From Chloroflexota bacterium (GTDB taxonomy: Bacteria > Chloroflexota > Dehalococcoidia > SM23-28-2 > RBG-16-64-32): 14,494 nt of DNA. The stretch's first letter is position 1; every line of letters begins with the position of its first letter. The stretch is taken from assembly GCA_005880075.1 (NCBI GenBank), contig VBJT01000018.1, positions 2,865 through 17,358 of the forward strand, given 5' to 3'. The position numbers and the translations under genes are program-made. Positions 1-7,498 of this stretch are shown here, piece after piece. Below the pieces are notes generated by a model. The model was not told the origin of the DNA. It was given only the letters and a program-made list of their open reading frames with translations, and did not search any database.

Positions 1-930
1 CGCCATGAGGGCTGCCCCGCCGGGCCTTCACCTCAGAGTTGATCGCTCGCGCCACCTCATCACGCGGCAGCAGGTCGGGTGTCCGGCGGTTGTTGACCTT
101 GTCGTCATACCAGCGGTCCGCCTCCTCCTCCGTCTCAGCCGTCTCCGCTCGAAAGAACTCGGGGATGTAGCGAAACATAAACCGCTCACCCTCCGAGTTG
201 CGGAGCGTGCCTCCGTCTCCACGCACGCTTTCCGTCACGAGAATCCCGCGCACACTCGGCGGCCAGACCATGCCCGTCGGGTGGAACTGGACGAACTCCA
301 TGTCGACTAAGTCAGCTCCCGCCCAGTAGGCGAGTGCGTGCCCGTCGCCTGTGTACTCCCACGAATTCGAAGTAACGGCGAACGCCCTTCCTACACCCCC
401 CGTCGCCAGAACGACGGCCTTGGCCCTGAATAGAATCAGCCTGCCGGTCTCACGCCAGTAGCCCAATGCGCCGGATATCCGGTCCCCGTCCTCCAGCAGG
501 CGCGAAATCGTGCACTCCATGAACACGTCGATCCCTTTTTGGACCGCGTGCTGTTGTAAGGTCCGGATCATCTCGAGCCCGGTGCGGTCACCGACATGCG
601 CGAGCCGGTCATACCGATGGCCCCCGAAGGGCCGCTGGAGGATGCGCCCGTCCTTGGTGCGGTCAAAGAGTGCCCCCCAGCTTTCGAGTTCGTAGACGCG
701 GTCCGGCGCTTCTTTGGCGTGTAGCTGCGCCATCCGTCCTCCGGATAGACGTTGCCCATCGCAGCCGCGATACCCCCTTCCGCCATCACTGTGTGGGCTT
801 TGCCGAGCAGAGACTTACAGACGAGCGCTGTTTTTGCTCCCTGGGCGGACGCTTCGATCGCCGCCCGCAGCCCGGCCCCACCCGCGCCAACGACGACTAC
901 GTCGAAATCGTGCGTTTCGTACTCAGGCAC
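1..930 (-). pseudogene. sdhA: Succinate dehydrogenase/fumarate reductase flavoprotein subunit, frameshifted and cut by the left edge
   Basis: SdhA oxidises succinate to fumarate with covalently bound FAD and works in complex II at the membrane. Translation begins at a GTG (930), 3 nt after the sdhC stop. The first frame gives the FAD Rossmann glycines (GAGGAG, residues 15-20), the flavin-linking His in KAHTVMAEGG (about residue 46) and NVYPEDGW. It then goes out of frame near 731-740. The other frame resumes at once with typical SdhA sequence (MAQLHAKEAPDRV, TKDGRILQRPFGGHR, HVGDRTGLEM, then FVQFHPTG and VRGDGG) and stays open to the window edge. By family comparison about 19 codons (the VHFRDTMRGGK...NNW stretch) plus one base are missing at a GGATGG junction. 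The frame switch is seen directly; the missing length is inferred. The gene is either a real mutant or an assembly error. The iron-sulfur subunit gene would be expected further left, outside the window. Confidence 0.85.
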
Positions 931-933
931 CCG

Positions 934-1737
934 TTAGAACCCCCACGTATTCGGGTCACTAACATTGCCGTTGGCCACAAGCCGAATGTAGACGTCAGTC
1001 GCCACTATCCAGATCAGACTCGTCCACGCCCAGAACCGGTGCTGCGCATTCCACACCGTGATTCGGTCCCACAGACGCTTGCGCGTGCGCGTCCACGCTG
1101 AGCAGGAGAAGCAGTCCAGCCCGCCGCCTACCCAGTGGCGAAGGGAATGACACGAAAAGGTATACATCATAAGCAGAAATGCGTTCACGACGAGAAACAC
1201 AGAGCCGAGGCCGATGCCGAATCCGGTCTCCACCGCCTTGCCGTCGATTATCTCGTCCGCGTTGTAGAAGCTCCGAAGCGCGCCGTACCAGAGGATCGGG
1301 ACGAAGACTAGCGCGATGTACATCGCGAAGCGATGGAGGTTGTTCAGCCAAAACGGTACCGTGGTCTCACCCCGGTACTTCCGGCTGGCATCGCCGACGG
1401 CGCAGGCCGGTGGGCTCAAGAACCAGGACCGGTAGTAGGCCCGCCGGTAGTAGTAGCAGGTCGCGCGGAACGGGATCGGCCCGACCAAGACGATCATCGC
1501 GGGCGAAATGAAGATACTGTCCTTCGCCCCGAAGAGCTTGGGCTCGAAAACGGGCGAGAGGTACGGCCCGATCTCGAACGCCCATTTGTCGAGGAAAATG
1601 CTGACGGTAAGCCAACCAAAGAACACGAGCATGCCGATGCCCGTCAGCGCCGGCTCTACCCACCAGTTATCCCCCCGAAGGGTGGCGAAGAACCCCAGCC
1701 GGTGTGGAGCGGCGACAGCGGTCTCAGCGCGGGCCAT
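934..1737 (-). CDS. sdhC: Succinate dehydrogenase membrane anchor / cytochrome b subunit
   Basis: This 267-residue integral membrane protein anchors complex II and passes electrons to quinone. The sequence has several hydrophobic segments (around residues 30-50, 78-92, 138-160, 180-200 and 240-258) and the hallmarks of the single long anchor subunit found in actinobacterial and Chloroflexota-type enzymes: FRATCYYYRRAYYRSW, SPPACAVGD, NLHRFAMY, and the Cys/His-rich FSCHSLRHWVGGGLDCFSC. Conserved histidines in the NLHR, CHSLRH and NAQHRFWAW motifs are the likely haem or quinone-site residues (inference). The ATG at 1737 has no clear Shine-Dalgarno sequence, and a short upstream ORF overlaps the start (see 1724-1771). 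The next gene, sdhA, starts 3 nt after this stop, so the two are an operon driven by the promoter at 1782-1811. The protein appears full length. Confidence 0.85.
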   Translation of the reverse strand: MARAETAVAAPHRLGFFATLRGDNWWVEPALTGIGMLVFFGWLTVSIFLDKWAFEIGPYLSPVFEPKLFGAKDSIFISPAMIVLVGPIPFRATCYYYRRAYYRSWFLSPPACAVGDASRKYRGETTVPFWLNNLHRFAMYIALVFVPILWYGALRSFYNADEIIDGKAVETGFGIGLGSVFLVVNAFLLMMYTFSCHSLRHWVGGGLDCFSCSAWTRTRKRLWDRITVWNAQHRFWAWTSLIWIVATDVYIRLVANGNVSDPNTWGF

Positions 1738-1771
1738 GCTCGCCGGTAGCCGCTATTAGCGTTTTCTTCAT
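1724..1771 (-). CDS. Possible short leader ORF overlapping the sdhC start
   Basis: A 15-codon reading frame (MKKTLIAATGEHGPR) starts with ATG at 1771, 10 nt after the -10 box of the sdh promoter, and stops with a TGA lying 9 bases inside sdhC. It is out of frame with sdhC. Its place right at the expected transcript start matches the leaderless pattern seen elsewhere in this window. It could couple ribosomes onto the poorly primed sdhC start, or it may be chance. There is no homology argument for the peptide. Confidence 0.25.
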   Translation of the reverse strand: MKKTLIAATGEHGPR

Positions 1772-1781
1772 CGCCGCCGTA

Positions 1782-1811
1782 ATTCTATCAACGCTGTCTA
1801 TGGATTGACAA
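1782..1811 (-). promoter_or_regulatory. Promoter for the sdhC-sdhA operon
   Basis: A -35 box TTGTCA (1811-1806, five of six matches to TTGACA), an 18-nt spacer and an extended -10 TGATAGAAT (1790-1782) lie just upstream of sdhC. The -35 box overlaps the last codons of the preceding NUDIX gene. Transcription would begin near 1775, giving about 38 nt of leader before the sdhC ATG. This is the best-formed two-box promoter in the window. Confidence 0.6.
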
Positions 1812-2379
1812 TCGTCCCTGCATCTCCGCTCGTTGATGCACCGCCTGTTCGTTTCCTCGCAAGTAGGAGGCCAGCGATGCTCTTGCCATCCTTGATCTCG
1901 CCCGTCTCGATAAGCCGCACCGCCTCATCCGGCGCCACGCGCTCCAGCGCGATCACCTCGTCAGGATCACCGTCAGTCGAATCCTCGATGAGATCAGTCG
2001 CGAGAAAGACGTGGATGAACTCCGTGCAGTACCCGGGCGAGACAAAAAAACCGCACAGTCGCTTTAGTCGCCCAGCTCGATACCCGATCTCCTCTCGCAG
2101 CTCGCGCTGAGCGGCATCCTCGATACCCTCGCCATCCTCTGCCCCGCCGGCTGGTATCTCGAGGAGCGCTTCTCGCGCAGGCAACCGGTATTGGCGCACG
2201 AGGATTACGTTGCCATCCGCATCCACGGGCACGACCGCCGCCACTTCCGCGTGTTCCACCACTTCTCGCAGCACCGTGCGGCCGTCCGCGAGCGTTGCGG
2301 TGTCCTCCCGCAGGCTCACTATCCGGCCTTCATAGATCCGTCGCGTGGCTGTTATACATTCGATGAGTTCGGGCGTCAC
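1798..2379 (-). CDS. nudF: NUDIX hydrolase, ADP-ribose pyrophosphatase type
   Basis: This 193-residue protein probably hydrolyses ADP-ribose to AMP and ribose 5-phosphate in the cytosol. The NUDIX box G-x5-E-x7-REUxEExGU is perfect at residues 78-100 (GGAEDGE ... RELREEIGY) and supplies the Mg-binding glutamates. The ADP-ribose subgroup is suggested by VRQYRLPAREALLEIPAG just before the box and FVSPGYCTEFIHVFLA after it, including the proline about 15 residues beyond the box typical of ADPRases. The start is GTG at 2379, sharing GTGA with the nadK stop, so it is translationally coupled. A purine-rich AAGGGA lies within the end of nadK. Its pairing with NAD kinase groups two enzymes of nicotinamide nucleotide metabolism. 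Substrate identity is inferred from sequence type; the NUDIX family call is firm. Confidence 0.88.
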   Translation of the reverse strand: MTPELIECITATRRIYEGRIVSLREDTATLADGRTVLREVVEHAEVAAVVPVDADGNVILVRQYRLPAREALLEIPAGGAEDGEGIEDAAQRELREEIGYRAGRLKRLCGFFVSPGYCTEFIHVFLATDLIEDSTDGDPDEVIALERVAPDEAVRLIETGEIKDGKSIAGLLLARKRTGGASTSGDAGTIVNP

Positions 2380-3257
2380 TTCGAAGAGCTGATCCCTTCA
2401 AACTCGAACAGCTCCGGGTGGTCCGACGCTTGAATGACCCGCAGCCAGTCCAGCTTTTCGGCCAGCACAGCGTAATAGTCCTGCGGCGGCGAAAATCGCA
2501 CGAAACGGGCCGTATGCGCGCTGCGGCAAACCGTGACGCTGTCGCCGCTGGCGAGAGCGCGATCGATCTGGCCGTCCACGCTGATCACCGCTTCCTTGTC
2601 CGCCGTCACTCGTAGATCGATACTTGCGTTCGGCGGCAGCACCACCGGCCGGGCGGAGCCAAGATGCGGCGCCACTGGTGTCAGCAGAAGGTCTTGCGAC
2701 TCAGGGTGAAGGATCGGGCCGCCCGCTGAGAGCGAGTACGCCGTGCTTCCGGTCGCCGTCGCCGCGATCACCGCATCGCAGCGATGGATCGCCAGCCTTA
2801 CGCGGTCGACGGCCGTCTCGACGTACAGCGGCCGTCCGATCGATGCCCGCCCAACGACGACATCGTTAAGGGCGTGGTGAGTCGCTCCCCATGATGGCAC
2901 CTGTGCCTGCAGCATCGTCCGCTCTTCAATCCGGCAGCTGCCTTCGAGGACATCGCTGAGGCGGTCCACCAGCTCGCCGGGGCGCACTTCCGTCAAGAAG
3001 CCGAGGCGCCCCATGTTAACTCCCAGGATTGGCACGGGGTGAGGGACGATGACCCGTGCCGCCCGCAGCACCGTGCCATCCCCGCCGACGCAGACGAGGA
3101 GGTCTGTGCCGGGAATGCTATCCGCGACCGCGCTGTCATCCCAGTCGGAAGTTTGCCAGACCTCCGACCCTCGCTCGCGCAGGAGCTCGCGCGCCTGGTC
3201 GGCAATCTGGACAGCCGCCCGCGAGCGTGAGTGGACGAAGATGCCAACCTTCTTCAC
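2376..3257 (-). CDS. nadK: NAD kinase
   Basis: NAD kinase phosphorylates NAD(H) to NADP(H) using ATP or polyphosphate in the cytosol. The 293-residue sequence has the catalytic GGDGT motif (residues 58-62), NMGRLGFL (81-88), NDVVV (131-135) and the glycine-rich TGSTAYSLSAGGP (169-181), all in the order and spacing of the family, and its length is normal. The start is a GTG at 3257 that overlaps the tlyA stop in the tetranucleotide GTGA. The stop overlaps the next gene's GTG in the same way, so tlyA, nadK and nudF form a tightly coupled trio. tlyA-nadK adjacency is common in bacteria. The terminal residues (about 270-293) are not conserved-looking but harmless. Confidence 0.95.
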   Translation of the reverse strand: MKKVGIFVHSRSRAAVQIADQARELLRERGSEVWQTSDWDDSAVADSIPGTDLLVCVGGDGTVLRAARVIVPHPVPILGVNMGRLGFLTEVRPGELVDRLSDVLEGSCRIEERTMLQAQVPSWGATHHALNDVVVGRASIGRPLYVETAVDRVRLAIHRCDAVIAATATGSTAYSLSAGGPILHPESQDLLLTPVAPHLGSARPVVLPPNASIDLRVTADKEAVISVDGQIDRALASGDSVTVCRSAHTARFVRFSPPQDYYAVLAEKLDWLRVIQASDHPELFEFEGISSSK

Positions 3258-4051
3258 CGGCCGGACCTCGATCGGCTGCGGCGCGCACTCCGACCATCAT
3301 GGGGTAGGCTCCCAGCCCCACGGGGCAGGCTCTTAGCCTGCCGGAGCCAGAAGAAGAACTCGCGGTTGCCGTCCGCGCCGGCTATCGGCGACAGCGTCAT
3401 GTCGACTACGCGAAAATCGTTCTTCACGCACCATGCCACAAAGCGGCCGATCAACTGCGCATGCAACTGCACGTCGCGTATGACTCCACCTCTCGGCACT
3501 TCGCTTTTTCGCGCCTCGAACTGCGGCTTGAACAGCGCGACGATGGGCCCCTTCGTCAACCTCCGCACCGCCGGCAAAACGAGGCGCAGCGAGATGAACG
3601 AAACATCAATCGTGATAAGATCGACCCGCTCGGGCAGCGATTCGAGCGTGCGGGCGTTCACCCCTTCCATCACTGCAACGCGAGGGTCGGTCCGTAGGCG
3701 GAAGTCCAGCTGACCTTTGCCCGAGTCGATAGCGTAGACCCGCTCGGCTCCCCTCTGCAGCAGACAATCCGTGAATCCGCCGGTCGACGCCCCGATGTCT
3801 GCCACGACCAGCCCGCGCACGTCCAGCCCGAACGCCTCGAGTGCATGCTCCAGCTTCTCGCCACCGCGCCCGACGTAGCGCGGGCGTTCCGCCAGCCGTA
3901 AAGGCGCGTTCTCATCGACAAGCGTCCCCGCTTTTTGGGCCGGGCGCTCGTCCACTGAGACGGCGCCCGCCATCACCAGCGCCTGCGCTTTCTGACGGTC
4001 AGGCGCCAGTCCGCGGTCGACGAGAAGCGCGTCAAGCCGCCGCTTGGCCAT
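3254..4051 (-). CDS. tlyA: TlyA family rRNA 2'-O-methyltransferase
   Basis: TlyA proteins 2'-O-methylate cytidines in 16S and/or 23S rRNA (C1409 and C1920 in mycobacteria), which is also the target path of capreomycin. Residues 1-55 form an S4 RNA-binding domain (RLDALLVDRGL, VMAGAVSVD). A FtsJ-like Rossmann methyltransferase follows, with YVGRGGEKLEHAL (59-71), SAM motif DIGASTGGFTD (85-95), IDVSFISL (148-155), LFKPQFE (173-179) and the GNREF motif, giving the K-D-K-E catalytic set. Family members normally end just after GNREFxxxL. Here about 25 extra residues follow, encoded largely by a palindromic repeat (3307-3348) and ending in an Arg/Ser-rich tail. The ATG at 4051 has an extended -10 box 9 nt upstream. 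The stop overlaps the nadK start. Confidence 0.9.
   Translation of the reverse strand: MAKRRLDALLVDRGLAPDRQKAQALVMAGAVSVDERPAQKAGTLVDENAPLRLAERPRYVGRGGEKLEHALEAFGLDVRGLVVADIGASTGGFTDCLLQRGAERVYAIDSGKGQLDFRLRTDPRVAVMEGVNARTLESLPERVDLITIDVSFISLRLVLPAVRRLTKGPIVALFKPQFEARKSEVPRGGVIRDVQLHAQLIGRFVAWCVKNDFRVVDMTLSPIAGADGNREFFFWLRQAKSLPRGAGSLPHDGRSARRSRSRSGR
3307..3348 (-). repeat. REP-like palindromic element inside the tlyA 3' end
   Basis: The element is a nested palindrome. The outer 6-bp arms GGCTCC (3343-3348 on the minus strand) and GGAGCC (3307-3312) enclose a perfect 8-bp hairpin GGCAGGCT-AAG-AGCCTGCC (3324-3342) and, overlapping it, a small CCCC-GT-GGGG stem (3316-3325). It lies in frame in tlyA and encodes the residues just after the normal C-terminus of that family. 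No second copy of this family is seen in the window. That it is a dispersed repeat is inferred from its structure. Confidence 0.6.
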
Positions 4052-4060
4052 CGTGGCCTC

Positions 4061-4069
4061 AGAATAGCA
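4061..4069 (-). promoter_or_regulatory. Extended -10 promoter for tlyA-nadK-nudF
   Basis: TGCTATTCT (extended -10, TGnTAnnnT) ends 9 nt before the tlyA ATG, so transcription should begin 2-3 nt upstream of the start codon. No recognisable -35 hexamer lies 16-18 nt upstream. A GAGG lies 5-8 nt before the ATG but would be outside most of the transcript if the start is as predicted. Confidence 0.5.
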
Positions 4070-4088
4070 TACGGAGAAATGCCGGCTT

Positions 4089-4109
4089 CAGCTCTAATGC
4101 TAGAAGCTG
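4089..4109 (-). terminator. Hairpin directly after clpX
   Basis: CAGCT-T-CTA-GCAT-TAG-AGCTG begins at the base after the clpX TAG and folds into an 8-bp stem with one bulged T and a 4-nt loop. No T-run follows, so it is not a classical intrinsic terminator. It may still attenuate read-through or protect the clpX 3' end, since a new promoter for tlyA follows. Confidence 0.3.
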
Positions 4110-5411
4110 CTAAGCCGTCTCGCCCTTGTCCTCGCCCCAGACGTTGAGCGCCTGCCCCGAGCGGGTAAGCAGCAGCGGCCGCCGGAGTCCGCGGATGGCA
4201 TCTGCATCCACGACGCATTTCTTGACATCCCCGCGCGAAGGAATCTCGTACATGACGTCGAGCAGGCACTCCTCCAGCACGGTACGCAGCCCGCGGGCGC
4301 CGGTCTTGTGTCGCAGCGCTTCCTCGGCGGCTGCTTCGAGCGCATCATCCGTCAGCACAAGCTCGACGTTGTCCAGCGAGAAGAACTCCGTGAATTGGCG
4401 GGCAAGCGCGTTCTTCGGCTCTGTCAGGATCTTCACCAGCGCCGCCTTATCGAGCGACTGCAGCGCAACCATCACTGGGATCCGCCCGACAAACTCCGGT
4501 ATCAAGCCGTACGTGAGCAGGTCATCATGCGTGACATGCCTCAGCAGCTCGTCCGCGTGCTTGACGGGGTCCGTCTGCGGCGCGGCGGCTGCCCGGAAGC
4601 CGAGGCTCCGCGTGCCGCTGCCGATGCGCTTATCGATGATCGCGTCGAGCGCCTGGAAAGCGCCGCCGCAAATAAAGAGGACATTCGCAGTGTTTATCTG
4701 GATGAAGTCTTGGTGAGGGTGCTTGCGCCCGCCTTGCGGGGGGACGTTCGCGACTGTGCCCTCGATGATCTTGAGCAGTGCCTGCTGCACGCCCTCGCCG
4801 GAAACGTCGCGCGTGATTGACGGGTTATCCCCGGTCTTGCGCCCGATCTTATCGATCTCGTCGATGTAGATGATGCCCCGCTCGGCCTTCGTTACATCGA
4901 AGTCGGCCGACTGGATCAGCCGCAGAAGTATGTTCTCGACATCCTCGCCGACGTAGCCCGCCTCGGTCAGCGCGGTGGCGTCAGCGATCGTGAAGGGCAC
5001 GTCGAGAATCTTCGCGAGCGTTCGCGCCAGAAGGGTCTTCCCGCAGCCGGTCGGGCCGAGGAGGAGGATATTGCTCTTCTCGAGCTCGACGTCCTTGCCT
5101 GACTTCGCGCCGATCCGCTTGTAGTGGTTGTATACCGCTACCGAAAGGACCTTCTTCGCCTGCTCCTGCCCGACGACGTACTCGCTCAGCTGCTGGTAGA
5201 TCAGCTTCGGCGGAGGGATGCGCTGGAGCGGCTCCTTGGGCCGGACCGTTGACGTCGAGTCTTCCTGGATGATCTCGCGGCACAGCTCGACGCACTCGTC
5301 GCAGATGTAGACAGCGCCCGGCCCGGCGATCAGGCGACGGACCTGGTCCTGGTTCTTGCTACAGAAGGAGCAGGTGTAGCTGATTCGCGTTCCACTGCCC
5401 TTAGCCGGCAT
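4110..5411 (-). CDS. clpX: ATP-dependent Clp protease ATP-binding subunit ClpX
   Basis: ClpX is the AAA+ unfoldase that recognises tagged substrates and feeds them to ClpP. The 433-residue sequence has the N-terminal zinc-binding domain (C14, C17, C37, C40), Walker A GPTGCGKT (119-126), the pore-loop GYVGED (152-157), Walker B IIYIDEID (180-187), the RKH loop GGRKHPHQ (227-234), LIPEFVGRIPV with the arginine finger, and the sensor-2 TGARGLRTVLEE. Length and motif order are normal. The region between SLGF and the LTYGLIPEF motif (about residues 270-302) carries an Ala-rich insert-like stretch in place of the common short linker, which is tolerable. The ATG at 5411 is 3 nt after the clpP stop, so the pair is co-transcribed with the upstream tig. 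Confidence 0.97.
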   Translation of the reverse strand: MPAKGSGTRISYTCSFCSKNQDQVRRLIAGPGAVYICDECVELCREIIQEDSTSTVRPKEPLQRIPPPKLIYQQLSEYVVGQEQAKKVLSVAVYNHYKRIGAKSGKDVELEKSNILLLGPTGCGKTLLARTLAKILDVPFTIADATALTEAGYVGEDVENILLRLIQSADFDVTKAERGIIYIDEIDKIGRKTGDNPSITRDVSGEGVQQALLKIIEGTVANVPPQGGRKHPHQDFIQINTANVLFICGGAFQALDAIIDKRIGSGTRSLGFRAAAAPQTDPVKHADELLRHVTHDDLLTYGLIPEFVGRIPVMVALQSLDKAALVKILTEPKNALARQFTEFFSLDNVELVLTDDALEAAAEEALRHKTGARGLRTVLEECLLDVMYEIPSRGDVKKCVVDADAIRGLRRPLLLTRSGQALNVWGEDKGETA

Positions 5412-5414
5412 TGC

Positions 5415-6050
5415 TTACGCCTTTGCCCCATCCCCCGGCGTCGCCGCAACCGCCTGTTTCGAACCTTGAAGAATTTCGTCTATTATACCGTAATCCTTGG
5501 CCTGCGGCGGGTCCATGAAGAAGTCGCGGTCGGTGTCGCGGATGATGCGCTCTAGCTCCTGACCGGTGTGCTTCGCGAGAATCTCCCGGATCACCTGGTT
5601 CTGGCGCAGAACCTCTCTGGCATGGATCTCCACATCAGTCGCCTGACCCCCGACACCCCGGATCACCGCCTGATGTATATGGATGGTAGAATTGGGCAGC
5701 GCATAGCGCTTGCCCTTCGTGCCCGACGCGAGAAGCACCGTCCCCATGCTCGCGCAGCCGCCCACGCAGATCGTCGCCACATCGCACCGCATCAAGTTCA
5801 TCGTGTCGTAGATCGCGAGCCCCGCACTCACCACACCACCCGGAGAGTGGATGTACATATTGACGTCCTTGTCCGGGTCCTCTCGTTCGAGGTACAAAAG
5901 CTGGGCGATGATCAGGTTCGCGATCTGGTCATCGATCGGCGTGCCCAAAAAGACGATCCGCTCCTTCAGGAGGAGCGAAAATATATCGAATGCGCGCTCC
6001 CCACGTGGGCTCTGCTCGACGACATACGGGACTAGTGCTTCGGGCTTCAT
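5415..6050 (-). CDS. clpP: ATP-dependent Clp protease proteolytic subunit ClpP
   Basis: ClpP is the barrel-forming serine peptidase that degrades proteins delivered by ClpX. The active-site triad is intact: Ser in GGCASMGTVLL, His in HIHQAV and Asp in RDTDRDFF (residues 101, 126 and 176 counting from the start chosen here). MYIHSPGG precedes the nucleophile. The usual GMAASMG is GGCASMG here, with Cys before Ala-Ser, and HQP is HQA: unusual but conservative. I chose the ATG at 6050 because GGAGGA (6062-6057) sits 6 nt before it. An upstream GTG at 6071, overlapping the tig stop as GTGA, would add seven residues (MNDGGMS). It lies in the order tig-clpP-clpX. Confidence 0.95.
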   Translation of the reverse strand: MKPEALVPYVVEQSPRGERAFDIFSLLLKERIVFLGTPIDDQIANLIIAQLLYLEREDPDKDVNMYIHSPGGVVSAGLAIYDTMNLMRCDVATICVGGCASMGTVLLASGTKGKRYALPNSTIHIHQAVIRGVGGQATDVEIHAREVLRQNQVIREILAKHTGQELERIIRDTDRDFFMDPPQAKDYGIIDEILQGSKQAVAATPGDGAKA

Positions 6051-6056
6051 GCTCAT

Positions 6057-6062
6057 TCCTCC
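6057..6062 (-). promoter_or_regulatory. Ribosome binding site that decides the clpP start
   Basis: GGAGGA lies 6 nt before the ATG at 6050 and directly abuts another ATG at 6056, which is too close. It therefore favours the 6050 start over 6056 and over the GTG at 6071, which has no such site. Confidence 0.6.
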
Positions 6063-6067
6063 ATCGT

Positions 6068-7393
6068 TCACTTGGCTGCCACCTTGGCGGTCTTCCTTCT
6101 GCTCTTCTTCTCCGGGGTTGTTGCTCCGTCTCGGGATGCTATCTCGGCTAGCCGGTCCATTGTCTTTCGCGTGACCAGCGATCTTGCGAGCGCCGCCCGG
6201 CCGTCTGGGCTGCCGAACAGCGTGCGCAACTGATCCGCCTGCTCACCCGATGACCCTGCCAGCCGCTCAACCTCAGCGTCCACCTCCTGGTCTTCGGCCT
6301 TTATTTCTTCCCGCTCCGCGAGGCGGGTTAGCGCCAGAGACCGCCGCACTCGCTCGGTAGCGGCGCCTGCGAGCTCTTCGTGGAGCTGCTCCCGCGTTCG
6401 TCTGCTGTTGACCAGGTACTGCTCCACCTCAAGCCCGAGATGGCGGGCCTGGTCCTGAATCAGGCGCTCGACTTCACGCTCCACCAGAACCGGTGGGAAC
6501 TCGATCGTCTCCGCCGTTTCGACCAACGCCCCCACCGCCTTGTCCCGATACTCTTCCTCCGCCTGTGCGTCCATTCGCTCCCGGATATCGTTCCGCAGCC
6601 GCTCGCGAAGGGCGTCCAGCGATGCGAATCCTTCGCCAACGTCCCGGGCGAAGTCATCGTTGAGCGCGGGCAGCTGCTCCTCTTTCACCTCTTTCACCGT
6701 GAGCGCGAAGGCGCCGCTCTTCCCAGAAAGCGGCCGCTCGCCCTCCGGCACGGTAACTGGTATCTCTTTCAGGATTCCCTTCTCAGCGCCGATTATCCCT
6801 TCCGCAATGCCGGGGAGAAGGATTGCTGCCCCTTCACGGAGACGCAGTTCGGCATCGTCCTCCTTGTAGACTTCCTTGCCGTCGATCACACCTCGCACGT
6901 CCGCCCGGACGATGTCACCCATCTGCACCGGCCGCTCGACCGGCTCATGCACGGCGTACCGGTGTCGCAGCTCTTCGAGCGCCTTGTCGACTTCGCCTTC
7001 GTCGATGCTGACCGGCTCGCGCTTTACACGCACGCTCTGGTACTTGCCCAGCTCAACGGTTGGCCGGACGGGCACCGTCGCCTTGAACGCCAGCGGTTCG
7101 TCATTCACCAGTTCAATCGAAGGCTGGTCGATCGCATCTACGTCCTGTTCCTCGATCGCTTGGTTGTAGGCCTCAGGAATGAGGATGTCCAGCGCCTCCC
7201 GGACCACGCGCGCGTGCCCGATCTGCCGCTCAAGCATGCCGGCGGGCGCTTTTCCCTTCCGAAAGCCGGGCACTTCCACGCGCTGGGAAAGGCGCCGGAA
7301 CGCCTTGTCCAACGAGCGCTCCATTTGCTGCTCGTCCGCCTCGATCTCCAGCAACACCTGGCTATCGGGGAGACGTTTCGTGGAGACCTTCAT
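6068..7393 (-). CDS. tig: Trigger factor, ribosome-associated chaperone and peptidyl-prolyl isomerase
   Basis: Trigger factor binds nascent chains at the ribosomal exit tunnel. The 441-residue protein has the ribosome-docking signature GFRKGKAP (residues 43-50), a central FKBP-like PPIase domain (MGDIVRADVRGVIDGKEV through FALTVKEVKEEQLP, about residues 150-240), and a long helical C-terminal arm domain ending in a Lys/Arg-rich tail (EKKSRRKTAKVAAK). I chose the ATG at 7393, which gives the standard MKVSTKRLPDSQVLLEIEA opening. The frame is open upstream to 7477, but that extension is not like the family and would run through the promoter. The stop overlaps a GTG of clpP. tig-clpP-clpX is a widespread quality-control order. 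Confidence 0.96.
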   Translation of the reverse strand: MKVSTKRLPDSQVLLEIEADEQQMERSLDKAFRRLSQRVEVPGFRKGKAPAGMLERQIGHARVVREALDILIPEAYNQAIEEQDVDAIDQPSIELVNDEPLAFKATVPVRPTVELGKYQSVRVKREPVSIDEGEVDKALEELRHRYAVHEPVERPVQMGDIVRADVRGVIDGKEVYKEDDAELRLREGAAILLPGIAEGIIGAEKGILKEIPVTVPEGERPLSGKSGAFALTVKEVKEEQLPALNDDFARDVGEGFASLDALRERLRNDIRERMDAQAEEEYRDKAVGALVETAETIEFPPVLVEREVERLIQDQARHLGLEVEQYLVNSRRTREQLHEELAGAATERVRRSLALTRLAEREEIKAEDQEVDAEVERLAGSSGEQADQLRTLFGSPDGRAALARSLVTRKTMDRLAEIASRDGATTPEKKSRRKTAKVAAK

Positions 7394-7399
7394 ACCTCG

Positions 7400-7408
7400 A
7401 TTATAGCA
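7400..7408 (-). promoter_or_regulatory. Extended -10 promoter for tig-clpP-clpX
   Basis: TGCTATAAT is a perfect extended -10 box (consensus TATAAT plus upstream TGn). It ends 6 nt before the tig ATG, which places the expected transcription start at the A of the ATG, that is a leaderless mRNA. The -35 region (around 7423-7428) is poor. Alternatively CGAGGT between box and ATG could be read as a Shine-Dalgarno sequence, but it is too close to the ATG. Confidence 0.6.
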
Positions 7409-7498
7409 GCGCGCCTTCTCCGGACACGGCTCGGAATGGCACTGGATATGTCGATAAAGGCACATCCGCTTGTTCATAGCGAGCGGCGCGAACGACCT

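Noticed and set aside
7394..7477. N-terminal extension of trigger factor by 28 residues
   Set aside because: The extension reads through TATAAT and has an unusual Cys/His-rich composition. The family starts at MKVSTKRLP.
7471..7497. GTTCG...TGAAC inverted repeat after the GNAT gene, possible third REP copy or terminator
   Set aside because: Only about 5 pairs, no T-run, and too little similarity to the two REP-like copies.
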